Below, piece after piece: positions 1-8,086 of a stretch of DNA of 64,000 nt (position 1 is its first letter; every line of letters begins with the position of its first letter). The notes under the pieces are model-generated. The model ran no database searches and was not told the DNA's origin. It saw only the letters and a program-made list of their open reading frames with translations. Position numbers and translations under genes: made by a program. This DNA is from an uncultured bacterium. GTDB lineage: Bacteria > Actinomycetota > Coriobacteriia > Coriobacteriales > Coriobacteriaceae. Where the stretch lies: positions 1 to 64,000 of the forward strand of contig CAJMMD010000010.1 of the NCBI GenBank assembly GCA_905214465.1, read 5' to 3'.

Positions 1-7
1 ACGAGCC

Positions 8-30
8 GGAGAGCACTTAATGTGCTCTCC
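8..30. repeat. Perfect 9-bp inverted repeat hairpin
   Basis: Arms GGAGAGCAC and GTGCTCTCC are separated by TTAAT. It lies 60 bases beyond the stop of the helicase gene. There is no T-run on either side, so it is either a weak terminator or a protein-binding palindrome; the function is not decided by the sequence. Confidence 0.45.
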
Positions 31-92
31 GTGCGAGCAGGACTGTCCGAGCAGGCGACGTTGTCCATGGCGCCTGTCCGGGGCCGCCGGGA

Positions 93-2993
93 TTACGACA
101 GCTTGACGATCGGTGCAAAGCCCTTCATTAGCTTTTTGGTCTGGCCGGTCTTTTCGAATTGAACCTCGATCATGTCTCCGGCGACCGAGATCACGGTACC
201 GGTGCCAAAGGTCTTGTGGCTCACGGTATCGCCCGCGGCAAAGTCCTGCGACGCGCTGGCGCGATCGACCTTGCGCTCCACCGTCGGCGACACCTTGGAC
301 GACGGCTTTTTGGCTCGCGGCGCGCCCGAGCCAAAGGTCGAGGCAACGCGGCCGGCGTCAGGCGAAACCCCACGATGGCGCTCGGTCCCATAGCTGCTGC
401 CGCCAAAGAAGTCGTCAAAGCTCGACCCGCCGCGCGAGCCGGAGCCGCCGGTCGAGCGCGTATGCGAACCGAACACCTTGCCGCCATACATATCCGAGCC
501 CATGCCCGAGCCAAAGGTGCCGTGACGGTCGCCGCGCTTCTCCCAGCCCGTGCCCTCAAAACCGGCAGAACCGATACCGCTAAACTCGATATCCTCAAAC
601 GGAATCTCGTTGAGGAAGCGAGAGCGCGGGTTGGCAGAGGTCGAGCCGTAGGTGCGACGCGTGGCCGCATAGGTCAGGAACAGGCGCTTACGGGCACGCG
701 TGATGGCGACGTAGGCCAGGCGGCGCTCCTCCTCGAGCTTGCCCGGATCATCGCTGCCGCCAAAGTCGTGCACGTGCGGGAAGATACCCTCCTCCATGCC
801 GGCCACGAACACCGCAGGGAACTCCAGGCCCTTGGCGGAGTGAATGGTCATCATGGTGATGGCATGCGTCTCGCCGGCCAGGGAATCCAAGTCGGAGCGC
901 AGGGCCAGCCACTCCATGAGTGCCGGCAGCGCCTTGCAGGTGAGCGGACCGTAGGTACGCTCGATCTCGTCGGCATGCACGGCACCCGCCGGCATCTCTG
1001 TCGGCGCGGCATACGCGTTGCCCGCGATGGCGGCGGCCAGGGCATCCTGCGGAGATAGCACCGGAGCAGCCAAGCTACCGAGCGGATTAGAGCCCGCAGC
1101 GTCACGAGCGCCGACAAGTGCCTCGAACGAGGATGCCGGGGCAGACGGCCCCGGTTCGGGCGCAGGTGCGCTCACCACAACGGGCTCGGGCTCGGCACTG
1201 GCAGGCACATCGGCAACACCGGCTGCGCGCAGCTCTTCCAAGCTCTCGAGCGTGCCTTCGATATCCTCGTGCGTCTCCTCAAATTCCGCCGCAACGCCCA
1301 GGAATTCCTGGATGTTCTCGGCGCGGCTCTCGGACTCCATGGTGCCCTCGGCGCGGAAGGCCTGCAGCAGGCCCGTCTTGTCAACAATCATCTCGACGAC
1401 GTCCTTGAGCTCGCCGTCCATGCGACGGCCCTCGCGCACCAGCGCCACAAAGCTCGACAGGCCATTGCGCACCTTGGCGCTAAACATGCCCGTCTCGGCT
1501 GTCGCAATCTCGCAGGCCTGGAAGAACGAGCAGCGGTTGTCGCGCGCCAGCTGCTCGATCTTTTGGATCGAGGTGGAGCCGATGCCGCGGCGCGGCGTGT
1601 TGATGACGCGCTTGACGCTCATCTCGTCTGCCGGGTTCACGATCATCTTGAGGTAGGCCATGACGTCGCGGATCTCGGCACGGTCGAAGAATCGCGTGCC
1701 GCCCACGATCTTGTAGGGCACGCCCGCGCGCAGGAACATATCTTCGAGGATACGCGACTGGGCGTTGGTGCGGTAGAACACGGCAATATCGTCGTAACTC
1801 GTGCCCTTGGAGTGCAGCTTTTCGATCTCGCCGGCAATCCAGCGGCCCTCGTCGCGCTCATCGCTTGCCTGGAAGGCCTGGATCTTCTCGCCGTCGCCCT
1901 CGGCCGTAAACAGGCGCTTGTCCTTGCGCTGCGAGTTGTGGCGCACCACGGCATTGGCGGCGCTCAGGATGTGACCCGTGGAACGATAGTTCTGCTCCAG
2001 CTTGACGGTCTTGCAGTTTTTAAAGTCCTTCTCAAAGTCCAGGATGTTGGTGATGTCGGCGCCGCGCCAGCTATAAATGGACTGGTCATCGTCGCCTACG
2101 ACCATGAGGTTTTGGTACTTGGCGGCCAGCAGGTTGGCGATCTCGTACTGGACGTGGTTGGTGTCCTGATACTCGTCAACGCTAATGTAGCGGAAGCGCT
2201 CTTGGTACTTGTCGAGTACCTCAGGGCGGGTGCGCAGCAGCTCGAGCGTGCGCACGAGCAGGTCGTCGAAGTCCATTGCGTTGGCGGCGCGCAGGCGGCG
2301 CTCCAGCTCCAAGTAGACCTGCGCGGCCTTTTTGTCGTTGGGGCTATCGGCGGACTTGAGCATGTCCTCGGGCCCGATCATGGCGTTTTTGGCCGAGCTG
2401 ATCTTGCTGCGGATCATGTTGATGGGGAACTGCTTTTGCTCGATGCCAAGTGCCTGCATAATGTCGCGCACCATGCGCTTTGAGTCATCGTCATCGTAGA
2501 TGGTGAACTGGCCGGTGTAGCCCAGCAGATCGGCGTCCTCGCGCAGCATGCGCACGCACATGGCATGGAAGGTGCACACCCACATGCCACGGGTGCCGCT
2601 GGGGATGAGTGCCGTCAGACGCTCGCGCATCTCTGCCGCAGCCTTGTTGGTAAACGTAATGGCAAGAACCTGCCAAGGCTTAACACCCAGGTCGCCGAGC
2701 ATATGTGCGATACGGAAGGTCAAGACGCGGGTCTTGCCCGAGCCGGCGCCGGCGAGCACCAGCAACGGGCCCTCGGTGGACAGGACCGCCTCGCGCTGGG
2801 CGGGATTAAGGCTGTCGATGTCGACGAGCGGCTTGGCGGGCTTGGGCGCCGGCGCGGGAGCGTCGTAGATGTCGAGCGGAACGAGCTCGGGCTCCGGCGC
2901 AGCGGGGGCGGTGTATGCATCGAGTGGCACGGGTTCCGGCGCGGGCGGCACGGGTACCGCGGCGTTCTTTTCCCAGGGCAAGGGCTGGGTCAT
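93..2993 (-). CDS. pcrA: ATP-dependent DNA helicase PcrA/UvrD (SF1A)
   Basis: Superfamily 1 3'-5' DNA helicase acting in nucleotide excision repair and in clearing replication blocks. After a Pro/Ala-rich tail of about 55 residues come the Q-motif region LNPAQREAV, Walker A AGAGSGKT, motif Ia TFTNKAAAEMRERL, Walker B DEYQD, the GDDDQSIYSWRGA motif, QNYRS, TIHSAKGLEFPAVF and VAITRARKRL. The C-terminus carries the Gly-rich linker and small Tudor-like domain (GDTVSHKTFGTGTV) expected of PcrA. About 966 residues, longer than the usual 720-750, because of the N-terminal tail and a Pro/Ala-rich insert of about 100 residues in the 2B/2A region. The start chosen is the ATG at 2993, preceded by GAGGAG; the open frame continues upstream but has no better site. 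Confidence 0.95.
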   Translation of the reverse strand: MTQPLPWEKNAAVPVPPAPEPVPLDAYTAPAAPEPELVPLDIYDAPAPAPKPAKPLVDIDSLNPAQREAVLSTEGPLLVLAGAGSGKTRVLTFRIAHMLGDLGVKPWQVLAITFTNKAAAEMRERLTALIPSGTRGMWVCTFHAMCVRMLREDADLLGYTGQFTIYDDDDSKRMVRDIMQALGIEQKQFPINMIRSKISSAKNAMIGPEDMLKSADSPNDKKAAQVYLELERRLRAANAMDFDDLLVRTLELLRTRPEVLDKYQERFRYISVDEYQDTNHVQYEIANLLAAKYQNLMVVGDDDQSIYSWRGADITNILDFEKDFKNCKTVKLEQNYRSTGHILSAANAVVRHNSQRKDKRLFTAEGDGEKIQAFQASDERDEGRWIAGEIEKLHSKGTSYDDIAVFYRTNAQSRILEDMFLRAGVPYKIVGGTRFFDRAEIRDVMAYLKMIVNPADEMSVKRVINTPRRGIGSTSIQKIEQLARDNRCSFFQACEIATAETGMFSAKVRNGLSSFVALVREGRRMDGELKDVVEMIVDKTGLLQAFRAEGTMESESRAENIQEFLGVAAEFEETHEDIEGTLESLEELRAAGVADVPASAEPEPVVVSAPAPEPGPSAPASSFEALVGARDAAGSNPLGSLAAPVLSPQDALAAAIAGNAYAAPTEMPAGAVHADEIERTYGPLTCKALPALMEWLALRSDLDSLAGETHAITMMTIHSAKGLEFPAVFVAGMEEGIFPHVHDFGGSDDPGKLEEERRLAYVAITRARKRLFLTYAATRRTYGSTSANPRSRFLNEIPFEDIEFSGIGSAGFEGTGWEKRGDRHGTFGSGMGSDMYGGKVFGSHTRSTGGSGSRGGSSFDDFFGGSSYGTERHRGVSPDAGRVASTFGSGAPRAKKPSSKVSPTVERKVDRASASQDFAAGDTVSHKTFGTGTVISVAGDMIEVQFEKTGQTKKLMKGFAPIVKLS

Positions 2994-3221
2994 GGGCGAC
3001 TCCTCATCTGACGGACGGCGCGCCTGCGGGCAGCGCCATAGTTTGAGCCGTACCAGTATACCGAGCCGCGCGGACACCGACGCAAATCACACCACGACTC
3101 CGTGCGTCACCGTCAGGCGCGCCCCATCGGATTTGGCGCAATGGGTTCAGGTTACTTTGCACCAATCTATTGACAATCACGAAACCGCCGATGTCATGGC
3201 CGCCGCGCAGCGTCAACCAAG

Positions 3222-4202
3222 TTACAGGCCGAGCATAGGCTCCAGAACGAAGAAGTACGCGAGCACCACGATGCCCAGGATGATGCGGTAGACGCCGAAG
3301 CACTTGAAGTCGTGACGGCGAACGAAGCCCATAAGCCACTTGATGGCAATGAGCGACACCACAAAGGCGACGACGCAGCCCACGCCCAAGATGGCGATCT
3401 CGTTGGTGCCGAACGTGCCGCCCTTGATGAAGTACTTGACCAGCTTGAGCGCACTCGCGCCAAACATGACAGGGATGGCCAGGAAGAACGTGAACTTAGA
3501 CGCCACCGAGCGCGTGCAGCCCAAAAGCAGGCCGCCGATGATGGTAGAACCGGAGCGAGACGTACCAGGCACCAGCGAAAGCACCTGGAAGCAGCCGATA
3601 CCCAGCGCAGTCTTCCAGCTGAGGTCCTCGAGCGTGGCGATGGAGCCAAAGTCCAGGCTCTCGTCATCGTCCTCATCCTCAGCGGTAGCCGTGGCGGGCG
3701 CCGCAAAGTGCGCACCGGCGGGACGTCCACCCGACACCACAGCACGCGAACCAAACGAACCGGCAACGGCCATTTCCTCGCGCTTGTTTGCGCGCCAGTT
3801 CTCGATCACGATAAACAGCACGCCGTACACAATGAGCGCCAGCGCCACGACGGGAGCATTGTAGAAATGCTCCTCCATCCAGTCGTTGAGCGGCAGGCCG
3901 ATCGTCGCGGCGGGAATGCAGCCGAGCACAATCTTGCCCCACAGCACCCAGGTGCCGCGACGGCCCTCCTTGCCCTTGCTGGGTGAGAACGGATTGAGCT
4001 CATGGAAGAACAGGACGCAGACGGCCAGAATGGCGCCGAGCTGAATCACGACCAGGAACATATTCCAGAACGTCTCGCTCACGTTCATCTTGACGAACTC
4101 GTCCACCAAGATCATGTGACCGGTCGACGAAACAGGCAGCCATTCGGTGATGCCCTCAACCAGGCCCATGAAGGCAGATTTTAGAAGCTCGATAATATCC
4201 AA
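3222..4202 (-). CDS. uppP: Undecaprenyl-diphosphatase UppP/BacA
   Basis: Integral membrane enzyme that dephosphorylates undecaprenyl diphosphate to recycle the lipid carrier for peptidoglycan and confers bacitracin tolerance. The family signatures are visible: GITEWLPVSSTGH near residues 17-29 and PGTSRSG near residue 216, with several hydrophobic segments. About 326 residues against about 270 for the family; the extra length is a hydrophilic, acidic, Ala/Gly-rich insert (about residues 145-205, with EDEDDDES) before the second catalytic motif. The start is read as TTG at 4202, six bases after GAGGGGG, which gives the family N-terminus MDIIELLKSAFMG; an upstream ATG in frame would add about 100 unrelated residues. 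The gene is divergent from the universal stress protein gene. Confidence 0.93.
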   Translation of the reverse strand: MDIIELLKSAFMGLVEGITEWLPVSSTGHMILVDEFVKMNVSETFWNMFLVVIQLGAILAVCVLFFHELNPFSPSKGKEGRRGTWVLWGKIVLGCIPAATIGLPLNDWMEEHFYNAPVVALALIVYGVLFIVIENWRANKREEMAVAGSFGSRAVVSGGRPAGAHFAAPATATAEDEDDDESLDFGSIATLEDLSWKTALGIGCFQVLSLVPGTSRSGSTIIGGLLLGCTRSVASKFTFFLAIPVMFGASALKLVKYFIKGGTFGTNEIAILGVGCVVAFVVSLIAIKWLMGFVRRHDFKCFGVYRIILGIVVLAYFFVLEPMLGL

Positions 4203-4450
4203 AGGGACCCCCTCGTTAGACACCCGCCGATATTGTTCTGCGGACGGTGCGGGCGATGTCCCATTATCAACCGTTGGCGGCGCGCCTGCGCCTACCCTTA
4301 CCAAAAAACTCGCCCGTTCACAGAATTGCGAGCGGTCAAACCCAAATCCTTGGGTATAACTGCAACAAGATAAAGTGTCCGGCGGCCAACGCGCCCGCGC
4401 CCGCCCGATGCACGAGCCCCGCGCCCGTGCGATAGACCAAGGAGGAAACC

Positions 4451-4888
4451 ATGAACGAGGGTTACACCAAGGTATTTGTTTCACTCGACGGTACTGAGCA
4501 GCAGGATTTTGTGCTCGCACGCGCCATCAAGGTCGCCGCGAACAACGGCGCCAAGCTGATTATCGGCCACGTTATCGATTCCACGGCGCTCGAGAGCGCC
4601 GGCTCCTATCCGGTCGATTTGGTCAACGGTCTGGAGGAGGCCTTTAAGAACTCCATCGAAAAGCAGCTCGAAGAGGCCAAGGCCAATCCCGATATTCCCG
4701 AGGTCGAGGTCATGATACGCGCCGGTCGTATTCGCGAGACGCTCAAAGACGAGATGCTCGACGTGGTCAAGCCCGACCTGGTGCTCTGCGGCGCTCGCGG
4801 CCTGTCCTCGATCAAGTATGCGCTTCTGGGTTCGATTTCGACGTTCCTGCTGCGCAATACCGACTGCGACATTTTGGTCGTAAAGTAG
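4451..4888 (+). CDS. Universal stress protein, UspA family
   Basis: Single-domain UspA-fold protein of 145 residues, the usual size. The C-terminal nucleotide-binding signature GARGLSSIKYALLGS (G-x2-G-x9-G-S) is present, so it is probably of the ATP-binding subclass, and the protein ends in the usual strand DCDILVVK. A good ribosome site (AAGGAGG) precedes the ATG. The gene stands alone and is divergent from uppP; a long palindrome and then a clear terminator follow it. The exact stress role cannot be told from the sequence. Confidence 0.92.
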   Translation: MNEGYTKVFVSLDGTEQQDFVLARAIKVAANNGAKLIIGHVIDSTALESAGSYPVDLVNGLEEAFKNSIEKQLEEAKANPDIPEVEVMIRAGRIRETLKDEMLDVVKPDLVLCGARGLSSIKYALLGSISTFLLRNTDCDILVVK

Positions 4889-4901
4889 CGTTGCTCCCAC
4901 C

Positions 4902-4995
4902 GGCCGCGGGGCCTGAGGGGTTTCCACGGGCACGTCCTCGCCGCGTTGCGGCTGCGGGATGTGCCCTTAGGAAACCCCTCCCGGCCTCGCGGCCT
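4902..4995. repeat. Long near-perfect palindrome (about 94 nt)
   Basis: Left arm 4902-4925 and right arm about 4970-4995 pair almost completely (core GAGGGGTTTCC with GGAAACCCCTC, flanked by GGCCGCG-type stretches). Inside are further pairs, GGGCAC with GTGCCC and GCCGC with GCGGC. It begins 13 bases after the stress-protein stop. It could be an RNA hairpin in the 3' untranslated region or a dispersed palindromic element; there is no T-run directly behind it. Confidence 0.6.
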
Positions 4996-5037
4996 TCGCA
5001 GCCTTACTTCAGCGAGTTGGCTGATAAAAGATGGCCT

Positions 5038-5069
5038 GCCGCCCCGTTTGGGGCGGCACGTTTTGTTTG
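5038..5069 (+). terminator. Rho-independent terminator after usp
   Basis: Stem GCCGCCCC / GGGGCGGC with a GTTT loop, followed on the plus strand by ACGTTTTGTTT. It lies about 150 bases after the universal stress protein stop. Confidence 0.75.
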
Positions 5070-5116
5070 GGCTGCACGTTTTTGTTTTGGGAGATCCATT
5101 TGAGCCTCATAGTTAT

Positions 5117-5174
5117 GTTCACGTTCGGGAACATAACGCCAGTTGCCTTAGCTAAGTTCACGTTCGGGAACATA
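5117..5174. repeat. Two identical 19-bp direct repeats
   Basis: GTTCACGTTCGGGAACATA occurs at 5117-5135 and again at 5156-5174, 39 bases apart start to start. Each copy holds the partial palindrome GTTC-GG-GAAC, and the first copy extends to ATGTTC...GAACAT. The pair sits between the usp terminator and the 3' end of the histidine kinase gene. It looks like tandem binding sites or a pair of small hairpins. Confidence 0.6.
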
Positions 5175-5200
5175 GCCGTCCGCAGCGCAAGACGGCCCGG

Positions 5201-6244
5201 CTACTCAAAGTATTGGAACTTGTTCGTCGAGAAGGCGAACGTTACGACAAAGCCTTCGCCGGAGTCGGATGCCGCCGTGACGTCGATGCCCATCTTGGAG
5301 CATAGGCGCGCCACCAGGTAGAGGCCGATGCCCGTTGCGCGCTTGGTGGTGCGGCCGTTGTCGCCGGTAAAGCCCTTCTCGAACACGCGCGGCAGGTCTG
5401 CCGCACACACGCCGCAGCCGTTGTCCGCAACGGTGAGCTCGATGCGCTCGCTCGCCAGGCCCTCGTCCAGTAACGCGCCCGAAAACACGATCTTCGCGCC
5501 GTCCTCGCGCGCATATTTAATGCTGTTCTGAATGAGCTGGCCCAGGATAAACTCGAGCCATTTTTCGTCGGTAAAGACCTCGAAGTCGAGGTTCTCGCAC
5601 ACCGGAGCCACGTGCGCCGCAATGAGCTCGCGCGCGTTGGCCTTAATCGCACCCGTCACCAAGGTCTTAAGGTCCCAGCGGCGAATCAGGTAGTCGCGCT
5701 CCACGACTTCCGAGCGCGCGTAGTACAGCGCCTGGTCGATATAGCGTTCCACGCGAGCCAACTCGCGACCCAGGTCATCGACACGTGTTGGGTCATCTGC
5801 GCCGCCGTCGAGGTTTTCCAGAATCAGGTGAGCCGCCGCCAGGGGCAGCTTGGCCTCGTGGACCCAGCTCTCGATATAGTCGCGATAGTCTTCGGTCTGA
5901 CGCCGGCCCTCGGCAACCTCGTCGCAGGCGGCTTTGCCCACCCGGCACAGGACCTCGTACTCGAGCTCGCCCTCGGCATAGGTTGGGCATTGCACCATCT
6001 CCTGCACCCATGCGGGACTCTCGAGCTCCTCTGCCGCGCGCTCCAACTGACGCAGAAAACGGCGACGGCGAGCGTACTCGATCACGATGCCGAGCATACC
6101 GAAGATAAAGGACACGCCAACCGCCACGACCACGATAGAAACGGGTGCGCCGGCGACCGTCAGCACAAAGCAGCTCAGCAGCACGCCGCACGTCCACACG
6201 GCGACGGGAAGCAGTGCATCTTTAAAGAACTTGCCAAACGACAT
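5201..6244 (-). CDS. Sensor histidine kinase, BceS-like (intramembrane-sensing)
   Basis: 347-residue kinase with two N-terminal membrane segments (about residues 12-32 and 36-56) and almost no extracytoplasmic loop, the layout of BceS/intramembrane-sensing kinases. The dimerisation box is WVHEAKLPL with phospho-acceptor His129. The ATPase domain shows the N box (LIQNSIKYA), G1 (VADNGCGV) and G2 (GIGLYL). It is 9 bases downstream of its response regulator and on the same strand, so the two form an operon. BceS relatives normally sense through a partner BceAB exporter, which is not encoded nearby. Confidence 0.9.
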   Translation of the reverse strand: MSFGKFFKDALLPVAVWTCGVLLSCFVLTVAGAPVSIVVVAVGVSFIFGMLGIVIEYARRRRFLRQLERAAEELESPAWVQEMVQCPTYAEGELEYEVLCRVGKAACDEVAEGRRQTEDYRDYIESWVHEAKLPLAAAHLILENLDGGADDPTRVDDLGRELARVERYIDQALYYARSEVVERDYLIRRWDLKTLVTGAIKANARELIAAHVAPVCENLDFEVFTDEKWLEFILGQLIQNSIKYAREDGAKIVFSGALLDEGLASERIELTVADNGCGVCAADLPRVFEKGFTGDNGRTTKRATGIGLYLVARLCSKMGIDVTAASDSGEGFVVTFAFSTNKFQYFE

Positions 6245-6253
6245 AGCCGGCCC

Positions 6254-6925
6254 CTAGACCGAATAGCCTTGGCCGCGATGCGTCGTCAAATACCCCTTGA
6301 TGCCGATTTTTTCGAGCGTGGTGCGCAGGCGGTTGATGTTGACGGTGAGCGTATTGTCGTCCACGAAGGCGTCGGAGTCCCACAGGTCCTGCATGATGGC
6401 CGAGCGCGAGACGATCTTGCCCGCGCGGCTCAGGAGCAGCGAGAGGATACGCAGCTCATTTTTGGTGAGCTCGGTGCTGTCGCCGGTCGCCGTGTTGGTG
6501 ACCATAGAGCGGGCGAGGTCGAGCTCCAGCCCCTTGTGGACGAGCGTGCTGCGCTCGCCTGACGCCGCGGTGCGACGCAGCAGTGCGTTGATGCGCGCCA
6601 CGAGCACGCGCGCGCTATAGGGCTTGGGAACAAAGTCGTCCGCGCCGAGCGTCATGGCCATGACCTCGTCGATCTCGGTCGTGCGCGAGGTGAGGACGAT
6701 GATGGGGACCTCGGATTCGCGGCGAACCTCGTGGCAGATATGCTGGCCGTCCTTGACGGGAAGCGTGAGGTCGAGCAGCACCAGGTCGGGCGCGGCGGCG
6801 AGAATATCGCGCGAGACATGCTCGAACGATTCGCAGGCCTCGATTTCAAACCCGGCGCGGGCAAGGATGTCGACAAGCTCACGACGAATGGGCTCGTCGT
6901 CCTCAACGATATAGATTAGCGCCAT
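6254..6925 (-). CDS. Response regulator, OmpR/BceR family
   Basis: 223-residue DNA-binding response regulator. The receiver domain has the acidic pair ED-D at residues 8-10, phospho-acceptor Asp52 (VLLDLTLP), the TSR switch and the Lys in PKPYS. The C-terminal winged helix covers about residues 130-223, with TKNELRILSLLLSRAGKIVSR and the ending TTHRGQGYSV. The start is the ATG at 6925 with GGGAGC upstream; the frame runs on to 7324 but that extension is unlike any receiver. It pairs with the kinase directly downstream. Confidence 0.93.
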   Translation of the reverse strand: MALIYIVEDDEPIRRELVDILARAGFEIEACESFEHVSRDILAAAPDLVLLDLTLPVKDGQHICHEVRRESEVPIIVLTSRTTEIDEVMAMTLGADDFVPKPYSARVLVARINALLRRTAASGERSTLVHKGLELDLARSMVTNTATGDSTELTKNELRILSLLLSRAGKIVSRSAIMQDLWDSDAFVDDNTLTVNINRLRTTLEKIGIKGYLTTHRGQGYSV

Positions 6926-7104
6926 GGATTCCGCTCCCCTCTTGATTGTCTTGCCACCATTATGGCTGCGAAACTGCAGGTGCGCGCCACGCACATCGCC
7001 AAGGTGACAGAACTGTTCGCGAGCGGGGGCGTTTTGTCCGCCTCGCACTCGCAGCGGTGGCGGGAACCAAAATGATTCTTTAATCCCCGTCCCAGAATAA
7101 TCAT

Positions 7105-7836
7105 TTAGCGGCGGGCACGGAGCTTTTCGTAGCCTTCGGCGAAGAAGGCGACCGTCGCGGCGTCGGCCTCGGCGGCGTCCGTCTCGGTTGCGGGGACCAC
7201 ACCGTGCTCGTCGCTCACCAGGAACAGCGCGCCCTTGAGCTGTGCGGGAATGTCCACGCGCGTGACCGGGATGCCCTTGGTCTGGGCCAGCTGCTCTATG
7301 AGCGTCGCCGTGCCACACAGGCACTCGTCCGCCGGCGCCACAAAAGCCAGCTCGCCGTTGTTGACGGCAGCGAGCAGCTCGGGCGCCACGCCGGTTTCGT
7401 CGGCCTCGGAGCGGGCCTCGGCGGAGCGGGCACGCAGCGCCTTGGCCGAAGTATCGGCCAGCGGCTCGTACTCACCCACCGTCATGGCGGCATTGCCGTT
7501 AACGTCGATCACCAGCATGAGCACGCCGTCGTGCGCGGTGTAATCGCCCTCGGCAAGCGACCACTCAACGTGCTGCTTGGCCCAGCTGAGCATGTTATGG
7601 GTAAGCGGCTCGCCCTGCACCAAGCGCTCGGACAGCGCGCGAATGTGACGGTTGAGCATGGGCACCTTTTTGTTGGACATGCGCCAACGGCAGATAAGCG
7701 CGGGCTTGTCGAGCATAAACTTCTCGACCGCCTCCTGATTGGCGCAAAAGTCCTCGTACGCACGCTGGTCCTCGGCATTGCCAAACAGCTCTGCATCATC
7801 AATCTGGGGCATGGTCATACCTTTCGTGTTAGTCAT
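7105..7836 (-). CDS. Conserved hypothetical protein, SseB-like at most
   Basis: Soluble 243-residue acidic protein that I do not recognise. The N-terminal half (through about residue 125) is mixed helix/strand; the C-terminal half has an acidic Ala-rich stretch, the segment NNGELAFVAPADECLC and a segment GALFLVSDEHGVV. Short strands such as GVLMLVIDVNGN recall SseB-like proteins, but that is only an impression. ATG at 7836 has AAGAGGA at good spacing; the ATG at 7812 (MPQIDDAELF) is a possible alternative. It stands alone between purH and the two-component pair. Confidence 0.7.
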   Translation of the reverse strand: MTNTKGMTMPQIDDAELFGNAEDQRAYEDFCANQEAVEKFMLDKPALICRWRMSNKKVPMLNRHIRALSERLVQGEPLTHNMLSWAKQHVEWSLAEGDYTAHDGVLMLVIDVNGNAAMTVGEYEPLADTSAKALRARSAEARSEADETGVAPELLAAVNNGELAFVAPADECLCGTATLIEQLAQTKGIPVTRVDIPAQLKGALFLVSDEHGVVPATETDAAEADAATVAFFAEGYEKLRARR

Positions 7837-7852
7837 TCCGTCCTCTTATACC

Positions 7853-7888
7853 AAAAAGACGGCCCTCCAAACGGAGCGGCCGTCTTTT
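7853..7888 (-). terminator. Terminator downstream of purH
   Basis: On the minus strand: AAGACGGCC, a loop, GGCCGTCTTTTT. The stem is strong and the T-run follows on the minus strand; the plus strand also has a TTTT, so it may work both ways. It lies about 200 bases after the purH stop and just before the start of the next minus-strand gene. Confidence 0.75.
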
Positions 7889-8010
7889 GCAGAGATTATT
7901 TTAGAAGCGAGGCGGTCCAAGGGACGAGATAACATCCCATCCTCCCCAGTCAACCTAACAGGTCGGCGAGGGTTGCCCAGGTGCCGCAGATTGCCGTGAA
8001 AGAGGAGCGA

Positions 8011-8028
8011 CGCGTACTTGGGTACGCG
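8011..8028. repeat. Small hairpin in the purH 3' region
   Basis: Perfect 7-bp arms CGCGTAC / GTACGCG around TTGG, inside the 198-base stretch between the purH stop and its terminator. No gene is seen in that stretch. Confidence 0.45.
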
Positions 8029-8086
8029 GGCGACGAATGAGCGGCAAGGTGCAGTGGTTGGGCAAGCCGCAGCGCCACCTCCCTAC

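Noticed and set aside
1269..2483. 404-codon plus-strand frame inside pcrA
   Set aside because: Antisense shadow caused by high GC at third positions; no family features and it lies wholly within a certain gene.
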